Below are positions 38,659 through 43,693 of a stretch of DNA of 43,693 bases, piece by piece (positions within the stretch are counted from its first letter, which is position 1; every line of letters starts with the position of its first letter). The DNA is taken from assembly GCF_035946395.1 (NCBI RefSeq), contig NZ_DASYZI010000074.1, positions 1 through 43,693 on the forward strand. The letters run 5' to 3'. Below the pieces are notes generated by a model. That model was not told the DNA's origin. It saw nothing but the letters and a program-made list of their open reading frames with translations, and ran no database searches. The stretch is from Actinocrinis sp035946395 (GTDB lineage Bacteria; Actinomycetota; Actinomycetes; Streptomycetales; Catenulisporaceae). Position numbers and translations under genes: made by a program.

Positions 38659-39750
38659 TCAGGCGGCGTGACCGGCAAGGTGGTCCAGGGCGGCGGCGAG
38701 CAGGGGCCGGTGCGCCGGGTACAGCCCGCCGAGCGGGGCGAGCGCGGCGCTTAGGGTGTCGAGGTCGGGCAGGGGCCACCAGGCCGCGTCGTCGGCGTCG
38801 TCGCCGGCCCGTGCCGCGGGGGCGTCGGGTAGCTGGTAGAGGGCTACGGTGGAGCACACCCAGGCGTGGTCGGTGGCGCGCCAGTCCTTGACGTAGGTGC
38901 GCGTCAGGATCACCGGCTCAAGGTCGGCGAGGTCGATGCCGGTTTCCTCGCGCAGTTCGCGTGCCAGGGTCGCGGGTGCGCTCTCGCCGGGGTCCACCAT
39001 CCCGCCGGGGATCGCCCACGCGCCGATGTCGCTGCGGCGGATCAGCAGCACGCGCCGGTCGGCGCCGTGACTGGCGATGACGATAGGGTCGGCGGCCTGG
39101 TTCTCGCCCCACGCGCCGAGGTTGCGCCCGCTACGTCCGCTGCGCCCGGTCGGGTTCAGCGGCCATCCCCACTCGTCCACCTCGAAGGGGATCAGGGCGG
39201 CGGCCCAGCGCGCGGGCCAGTCCGGCACGTCGAGCGGGCTCGGGTAGGGCTGCGCCCATCCCTCGGCCACGCTCGCGGGCAGTCCCTCGGGGCGCAGCTC
39301 GGGCGGGGTGATATCCACCGGGTGGTAATCGAGCCATGCGGTCGCCCACGGCCGCAGCGCGGCGGGCACGTCCACGCCGGGATGATCCACGGGCACGTAC
39401 CGGTCGATCGTCCGCAGCTGCTCGGACCCGTGGTAGTGGCCGGTGTCAGCTCGGGCGCGGTCGAGGTGGTCCCAGGCGCCAGCGGAGAGGTGGCTGCTCA
39501 TCCGAGCGAGGTGTTCAGCGACCTGTCCGGCGTGTTCGCCGTCGAACTGGCCGTGCGCGACGGCGCGCGTGGCGTGATCGGCGAGGTGGTCCAGCACGTC
39601 CGAGAGAGCGTCGATCACGTTCGGGGCGGCGTAGGCGTGCAGGGACCGCAGCACGTCCGCGAGGTCGGCGGCGTCAGTGGGCTGGTAGGCGGCGAGCTGA
39701 GCGAGCGCCGCGAGGGTGGGCGCGACGGCGGGGTGCGGCGCCTGCGTCAC
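38659..39750 (-). CDS. Nudix hydrolase with N-terminal extension
   Basis: This is a 363-residue protein. GTG at 39750 overlaps the upstream stop (GTGA). The C-terminal half is a Nudix domain with an intact box GGMVDPGES...REETGID (about 249-272), preceded by VLLIRRSDIGAWAIP. The N-terminal 200 residues form a helical region (LAALAQLAAYQPTDAADLAD) and a linker with WDHLDRAR and WATAWLDYHP, unknown to me. Nudix proteins recur in AICEs, where one has been tied to control of transfer in pSAM2 (Pif). The substrate cannot be predicted. Confidence 0.85.
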   Translation of the reverse strand: MTQAPHPAVAPTLAALAQLAAYQPTDAADLADVLRSLHAYAAPNVIDALSDVLDHLADHATRAVAHGQFDGEHAGQVAEHLARMSSHLSAGAWDHLDRARADTGHYHGSEQLRTIDRYVPVDHPGVDVPAALRPWATAWLDYHPVDITPPELRPEGLPASVAEGWAQPYPSPLDVPDWPARWAAALIPFEVDEWGWPLNPTGRSGRSGRNLGAWGENQAADPIVIASHGADRRVLLIRRSDIGAWAIPGGMVDPGESAPATLARELREETGIDLADLEPVILTRTYVKDWRATDHAWVCSTVALYQLPDAPAARAGDDADDAAWWPLPDLDTLSAALAPLGGLYPAHRPLLAAALDHLAGHAA

Positions 39751-39977
39751 CGGTACGCGCCTCTCGTCGTGCCGCGCGCGGCGAGGGCGAGCAGGAAGCC
39801 GCCGACGGTGACGGCGAGGGTGTCGGGGGCGATGAACAGCCACGCCCACACCGGCAGGGTCGTGATGTTCAGCAGGGCGGCGAGACCGAGCAGCGCGAGC
39901 GCCGCTGCGGCGGCGAACATCAGGTGTGCCAGGGTCGCGCTGAACCGGTCGGCGCGGGCGCCGGTGTGCGGGTACAT
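39747..39977 (-). CDS. Small two-segment membrane protein
   Basis: This 76-residue protein starts with ATG at 39977, with AGGAAAA about 9 bases upstream. Two hydrophobic helices (LMFAAAAALALLGLAALL and WAWLFIAPDTLAVTVGGFLL) are joined by a short turn. The stop overlaps the Nudix start by 4 bases. It may anchor partner proteins or belong to the spread group. Confidence 0.6.
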   Translation of the reverse strand: MYPHTGARADRFSATLAHLMFAAAAALALLGLAALLNITTLPVWAWLFIAPDTLAVTVGGFLLALAARGTTRGAYR

Positions 39978-39999
39978 CAGGGGTTTTCCTCTCCGGCGC

Positions 40000-40629
40000 T
40001 CAGCCGAGGCGGGACGGGTAGGGGTGGCGGGCACCGGTCAGGTCGGCGGCGGCCAGGGTGCGCCACAGCAGGTCGCTCTCGCTCCAGGCCGGGTCCGTGA
40101 TCGTGACCTGCCACGCGGCGCGAAGCGCGGCGCGCAGGGCGGGTTGCTGGCAGTTGAAGAACAGGTCGAGCACGCCGGACCAGGTGGCGGGGCCGAACAC
40201 GGCGTGGGGCTCGCCGGCCCGAGTGGTGACCGTGAACGCCTTGCCCACGACCTGCTCGAAGCTGGCGGCGGCCGGAGCGCTGACCACGTGCAGCCCGGTG
40301 TTGACGGCGGCGGCGCACAGGCGGCTCGCGGTGGCGGTGTCCGTGATGCCCTCGACCGCGGGGCGCTGCGCCCACAGCGCGCCGTCGAACCCGGCGCGCT
40401 CGTCGTGTCCGGGCTGGGAGCTGATGGTGATGAATCCGGACCGGTTCAGCTGCGCGAGCACCGGGACCAGCGGCAGCGTCTCCGGGTGCGGGGCGCCGTA
40501 GGAGGGGTGATAGCCGATGCGGCCCTCAAGCCAGCGGGCGGTCAGTTCGCCCAGGTCGGCCAGGCTCACCGCGTGCTGCCACAGGCGGCGCTCGAACGGG
40601 GCACGGATCAGGGAGCGTGGACGACGCAT
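40000..40629 (-). CDS. Hypothetical protein, possibly DUF6919 type
   Basis: This is a 209-residue protein with conserved-looking blocks: LADLGELTARWLEGRIGYHP, SRSGFITISSQPGHD-like sequence at about 62-78, and YLFFNCQQP-like and WSESDLLWRTL late. I recall a DUF6919 family with these features in actinomycete elements, but I cannot confirm it. ATG at 40629 lacks a strong ribosome site; the leader holds a TTATAC element about 32 bases upstream, so the transcript may have a short leader. Confidence 0.6.
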   Translation of the reverse strand: MRRPRSLIRAPFERRLWQHAVSLADLGELTARWLEGRIGYHPSYGAPHPETLPLVPVLAQLNRSGFITISSQPGHDERAGFDGALWAQRPAVEGITDTATASRLCAAAVNTGLHVVSAPAAASFEQVVGKAFTVTTRAGEPHAVFGPATWSGVLDLFFNCQQPALRAALRAAWQVTITDPAWSESDLLWRTLAAADLTGARHPYPSRLG

Positions 40630-40660
40630 GGCCCGGGTTGCTCGCTCTCTCTCGGTACGG

Positions 40661-40668
40661 GGTATAAG
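40661..40668 (-). promoter_or_regulatory. Candidate -10 element CTTATACC
   Basis: On the minus strand CTTATACC lies about 32 bases before the ATG at 40629. It shares the TATAC core with the GGCCCTATAC boxes at 6799 and 28631. It directly follows a terminator hairpin, which is where a new transcript would begin. Confidence 0.4.
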
Positions 40669-40670
40669 AC

Positions 40671-40697
40671 GGCCCGGCTGCGTGGTGCAGCCGGGCC
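40671..40697. terminator. 11-bp hairpin after the zinc-ribbon gene
   Basis: GGCCCGGCTGC (40671-40681) and GCAGCCGGGCC (40687-40697) pair perfectly around a 5-base loop. The hairpin lies 26 bases past the stop of the leftward gene at 40723. Confidence 0.65.
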
Positions 40698-40722
40698 ATG
40701 GTCGGGGGGAGCGGGCGGGGGC

Positions 40723-40932
40723 TTACCAGTCGAAGGCGGTGCACACCGGGCCGCAGCGGTTCTCGGTGCAGTCGTGGGCGCGGATCTCGGCCGCGCGCCG
40801 AGCGTCGTCGAATCGGCGGCGAGTGTCCCAGCGCACCGGCTCGGCGCCAGCGAGCAGTTCGTCACAGCGAGGGCATCCCGGGGTCTTGCGGCCGAAGACC
40901 GGTCCGCCGCAGGTGTGCTTGGTCGTGGCCAT
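40723..40932 (-). CDS. Small zinc-ribbon AICE protein
   Basis: This is a 69-residue protein with CGGPVFGRKTPGCPRCDELL, which gives a C-x11-C-x2-C type cluster, and a second cysteine set (DCTENRCGPVC) at the end. The block PGCPRCDELLAGAEPVRW is very common in actinomycete conjugative elements. It probably binds zinc. Function is unknown. ATG at 40932 is preceded by GGAGA. Confidence 0.75.
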   Translation of the reverse strand: MATTKHTCGGPVFGRKTPGCPRCDELLAGAEPVRWDTRRRFDDARRAAEIRAHDCTENRCGPVCTAFDW

Positions 40933-40956
40933 CGCGGTTGTCTCCAGGTCGCCGGA

Positions 40957-41562
40957 TCAGGCGGCGGCCGGCAGGCGCTTGGCGGCCATCGCCGCGTTGG
41001 CGAAGGTCATCTCGGTCGCGGTGAACCGGCGCGCGGCCCAGCCGGAGGTCTGCGCGGGGTGCGGGGTGCGGCCCGGCGTGAGCTGCGCGGCCGGGGCGAC
41101 CGGGATGCGGGCGACCTTCTCCCAGGCGTCTTCGAACGCTTCGGCCATGGTGGTTCGCACGCGGCGTTCGGCGGTGTGCTGGCCGGCGCGGGCGTTGGTG
41201 CGGCGGGTCGCCGGGCGGCGCCCGTCGCCGAGGACCGTGGCCAGCCGGGGGCGCTGGGGCGCCGCGGTGGTGGTGTGCGACAGGTAGCGCTGGTTCTCGG
41301 GGCGCATCACCTCGCGGGCGGCGATGCGGCGGGCGGCGTGCTGCGCCGGGGTCAGGTCGAACTCCAGCTTCCAGTGCGACGCTTCGCAGCGGCGGCCGTT
41401 GGGCTTGTGGGTCTGGACCAGGCCGCGGATCACCTCGACCGTGTTCTTGCAGTCCGGGCAGGTCAGCCAGGCGGAGCCGGTGGCGGGAAGGTCGAGGTCG
41501 AGCGGGGGCAGGGTGCTGATCGGCAGAGCGGGCCGGCTGTTGACGCGGGACGTGGAGGACAT
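40957..41562 (-). CDS. Hypothetical protein with N-terminal zinc-binding block
   Basis: This is a 201-residue protein. Residues 33-65 carry LTCPDCKNTVEVIRG, then GRRCEASHW, with three cysteines and a histidine that could bind zinc. The middle is helical and basic (AQHAARRIAAREVMR). Near the C-terminus are SGWAARRFTATEMTFANAA and a short tail. ATG at 41562 has GGATGG close upstream. It is the rightmost backbone gene that I can see before the repeat-rich spacer. Confidence 0.6.
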   Translation of the reverse strand: MSSTSRVNSRPALPISTLPPLDLDLPATGSAWLTCPDCKNTVEVIRGLVQTHKPNGRRCEASHWKLEFDLTPAQHAARRIAAREVMRPENQRYLSHTTTAAPQRPRLATVLGDGRRPATRRTNARAGQHTAERRVRTTMAEAFEDAWEKVARIPVAPAAQLTPGRTPHPAQTSGWAARRFTATEMTFANAAMAAKRLPAAA

Positions 41563-42115
41563 GGCGGGGCCATCCTTCGGCGAGAGGAGAAAGAAGAGGG
41601 GGTCTGCGCGCGGCAGGGCTCTGGTTCTCCGACCGTCAACGGACCCGACGGTGCCGGGGCCGCGGACGGCGGACAGCGAGAGCGCCGCTGCTGCGGGTGC
41701 TTGGTGAAGCCGGAGGCCTGGGCGAACCCATTAACCCGGGACCTTGTGCTTGCGGCCCCTCACGAGACCGCCGTCATCCGGAAACCCCCGACCAAGCCGG
41801 GTGGAGCAGTGAGCTGCATCTTGCACAAGTGCGAGTTGTTCAACACGAACACTACACGGGTTCGTGGTTGGGTCAAGTCTGGAATTGGAAGATCTTCGAA
41901 CTCTGTCGCCGCCCGAAGCTCCGAGCGGCTTGACTCCAGGAAAGCGCAGGTACCGGCGCTGCCGTGACGTGATCCGGGGGGTGATTATGTGAGCGCCGAG
42001 TGATCCTGGGAGTGATTCTGACTCGGTGAACAAGTCGACGACTGGCCCTGAGCTGGCGTAACGTGGTGGCCTGGTTACGACCTGAAGTCGTCTCAGGGTT
42101 CGGGGCGGGGTATCA
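41563..42115. other. Long spacer with dyad and tandem repeat
   Basis: About 550 bases contain no supported gene. A dyad CACGAAC-9-GTTCGTG lies at 41844-41866. A 21-bp direct repeat with three mismatches (GTGATCC-GG...GTGATT-TG) lies at 41969-41989 and 42000-42020, 31 bases apart, before the regulator at 42116. Base composition falls in 41820-41900. This could be the control region of the regulator and may include the element end, though I found no copy of it near the integrase. Confidence 0.55.
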
Positions 42116-42420
42116 ATGCGAGAAGAGGCCAGGCCGAACGGTCAGCTCATTGCAATGCTTGAGCGCTTGAACTGCACACGAGGCGGACTTGCGCGCCGAG
42201 TCGTCGCCCTCGGCAAGCAGCAAGGCCTGAAGCTGAGCACAGATCACGTAACGGTCGGAAACTGGTGCGACAAGGGCGTCATCCCGCGGCCAGCAACTGT
42301 CAATCTCGTAGTCGCGGTGCTCTCAGATCTCTCAAGCGGACGGGTCACCGCTTCGATGATCGGCATGGATCCCGGAGGTTCGACCGGCCTTGGCGAAGCG
42401 CTCGACTACCCAGCCGAGGT
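42116..42420 (+). pseudogene. HTH-like regulator, truncated by insertion sequence
   Basis: From ATG at 42116 (GGGGCGGGG upstream) the protein reads MREEARPNGQLIAMLERLNC, a basic N-terminus with an HTH-like region (GLARRVVALGKQQGLKLSTD) followed by VGNWCDKGVIPRP and VVAVLSDLS. Similar N-termini begin longer actinobacterial regulators. After GLGEALDYPAE the frame enters insertion-sequence DNA and stops at 42481, giving 121 residues. The DNA-binding region may still be made, but the gene is probably inactive or altered. The 3' remainder must lie beyond the window. Confidence 0.65.
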
Positions 42421-43693
42421 AAGGGTTCATCGTGAAACAACTACTCGTTTGGCTGTGGAGCAAGTACGTTTTCTGCTATGACTCCCGCCATGGAGGCCCT
42501 GGCCCGGCGCTATGAGGCGATCCATCCGCATCTGAACGAGCGCCAGCGCCGGCTATGGCTGGGTAACGAGGCACGCGAGCTGGGCGCCAGCGGTGCCCGG
42601 CTGGTGGCCGAGGCGGTCGGGGTCGCCGCCGACATGGTGCGTCGCGGTCGGGACGAGCTCGATGACCCGCACGCACTGCCGGTGGGGCGCTCGCGCTCTG
42701 CCGGCGGCGGGCGCAGACGGGCCGAGGAACTGGACCCCGGGCTGATCACAACGTTGGACGAGCTGGTCGAGCCCGAGACCCGAGGAGACCCGCAAAACCC
42801 GCTGCGCTGGACCACCAAGTCACTGGCACACCTGGTGCGCGAGCTCGCCGCGCGCGGGCACCGCTGCACCGAGAACGTGGTCTCCCGGCTGCTGCACGAG
42901 GCCGGGTACTCGCTGCAGGGCAACGCCAAGACGATCGAGGGCCAACAGCACCCGGACCGCGACGCCCAGTTCCGCTACCTGGGCGAGCAAGTCGCCGCGG
43001 CGCTCACGGCCGGACAGCCGGTGGTCAGCGTGGACACCAAGAAGAAGGAACTGGTCGGAGCGTTCAAGAAGGCCGGGCGCGAGTGGCGCCCGGCCGGGGA
43101 CCCGGTGCAGGTCAACATGCACGACTTCATGGACAAACAGCTGGGCAAGGCCATCCCGTACGGCGTCTACGACCTGGCAGCGAACACCGGCTGGGTGAGC
43201 GTGGGCTGCGACCACGACACTCCCGCGTTCGCTGTGAACACGCTGCGCTCCTGGTGGCAGACCCAGGGCCGGGCCGCGTACCCGCACGCGACCACACTCA
43301 CCGTCACCGCCGACTGCGGCGGCTCCAACGGCAACCGCGTGCGGGCCTGGAAGAGCGAGCTCGCGACGCTAGCCACCGAGACCGGGCTGGCCATCACCGT
43401 GCTGCACCTGCCGCCGGGGACATCGAAGTGGAACAAGATAGAACACCGTCTGTTCGCCGCGATCAGCATGAACTGGCGAGCCACGCCGTTGACCTGCCTG
43501 GAAACCGTCGTATCGCTGATCGGCGCGACCTCGACCGAAACCGGACTGACCGTCACCGCCGTCCTCGACGAACGCTCCTACCCCACCGGCATCAAGATCC
43601 CTGACAAGGTCATCAAGGCCCTACCGATCACCCGCCACGACTGGCACGGCGACTGGAACTACACCCTCAACCCAACCGACACACCCGAACCAG
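42421..43693 (+). mobile_element. ISAzo13-family insertion sequence, left part
   Basis: The element starts near 42421, where the regulator reading breaks, and runs off the window. Only the left end is present, so the inverted repeat and target duplication cannot be checked. The transposase gene begins 57 bases inside. Confidence 0.7.
42478..43693 (+). CDS. ISAzo13-family transposase, partial
   Basis: This is a DDE-type transposase, with the first 405 codons visible. ATG at 42478 follows a short leader. The N-terminal HTH region runs to about 130 (NPLRWTTKSLAHLVRELAAR). The catalytic core shows VVSVDTKKKELVGAFKKAGR with the first aspartate, ADCGGSNGNRVRAWK with the second, and PPGTSKWNKIEHRLFAAIS with the glutamate. 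These blocks are characteristic of ISAzo13 (Rhodopirellula-type) elements. The gene continues past the window, so integrity is unknown. Confidence 0.92.
   Translation, partial: MTPAMEALARRYEAIHPHLNERQRRLWLGNEARELGASGARLVAEAVGVAADMVRRGRDELDDPHALPVGRSRSAGGGRRRAEELDPGLITTLDELVEPETRGDPQNPLRWTTKSLAHLVRELAARGHRCTENVVSRLLHEAGYSLQGNAKTIEGQQHPDRDAQFRYLGEQVAAALTAGQPVVSVDTKKKELVGAFKKAGREWRPAGDPVQVNMHDFMDKQLGKAIPYGVYDLAANTGWVSVGCDHDTPAFAVNTLRSWWQTQGRAAYPHATTLTVTADCGGSNGNRVRAWKSELATLATETGLAITVLHLPPGTSKWNKIEHRLFAAISMNWRATPLTCLETVVSLIGATSTETGLTVTAVLDERSYPTGIKIPDKVIKALPITRHDWHGDWNYTLNPTDTPEP

Noticed and set aside
38866..41967. A 1033-codon open frame on the plus strand
   Set aside because: It is the mirror of several leftward genes with clear domains (Nudix, zinc-ribbon proteins). 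Its product is low-complexity Gly/Arg/Val-rich and there is no start signal.
41563..42115. AICE right attachment site matching DNA near the integrase
   Set aside because: Comparison by eye of 3770-3875 with 41563-42115 gave no shared stretch longer than chance. A dot plot would be needed.

Overview
The window comes from a high-GC actinomycete, probably of the Pseudonocardiales type. It starts inside a chromosomal topoisomerase-IV-like subunit A gene (minus strand, incomplete at the left edge). Two small genes of uncertain role follow. From about 3.8 kb to at least 41.6 kb lies an actinomycete integrative and conjugative element (AICE). Its backbone runs leftward on the minus strand and carries a tyrosine integrase and excisionase, a Prim-Pol replication initiator, an iteron-rich presumed origin, a replicative helicase, SSB, a GGDEF protein, a PAPS-reductase-like enzyme, a C5 cytosine methyltransferase, an FtsK-type DNA translocase for conjugation (TraB), and a train of small accessory genes (DUF2637/Spd-like, DUF1643, DUF5131, zinc-ribbon proteins, Nudix and others).

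The backbone has been broken at least twice. Insertion 1 (about 10.63-18.94 kb) splits a DpdA-like gene. The 3' part remains at 10.2-10.6 kb and the first ten codons remain at 18.94-18.97 kb, just downstream of the PAPS-reductase gene. This island carries a NACHT NTPase with membrane segments, a truncated Tn554-type recombinase (TnpB-like) with its TnpC-like partner, the 3' end of a tRNA gene with a terminator (an attachment-site scar), and a coupled pair made of a Trypco2-like small protein and a 970-residue trypsin/NB-ARC/TPR protein. The pair looks like an NTP-dependent conflict (immunity) system.

Insertion 2 (22,236 to about 27,889) is an apparently complete Tn554-like transposon: tnpA-tnpB-tnpC plus one unknown cargo gene. 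It sits inside an ASCH-domain gene whose two halves can be rejoined to the base. The GCGGC core occurs at both ends and 12-bp inverted repeats lie just inside.

The right end of the window has a roughly 550-bp non-coding stretch with dyad and direct repeats, then a small regulator cut by an ISAzo13-family insertion sequence that runs off the window.

Taken together, the window shows a conjugative element that became a landing platform. Replication, transfer and nucleic-acid-modification genes form the old leftward backbone, often with overlapping GTGA/ATGA start-stop junctions. Two later arrivals, both containing Tn554-type recombinase modules, brought STAND-type NTPases and other putative immune cargo. 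I did not find the AICE attachment direct repeats or any CRISPR array or complete tRNA/rRNA gene.
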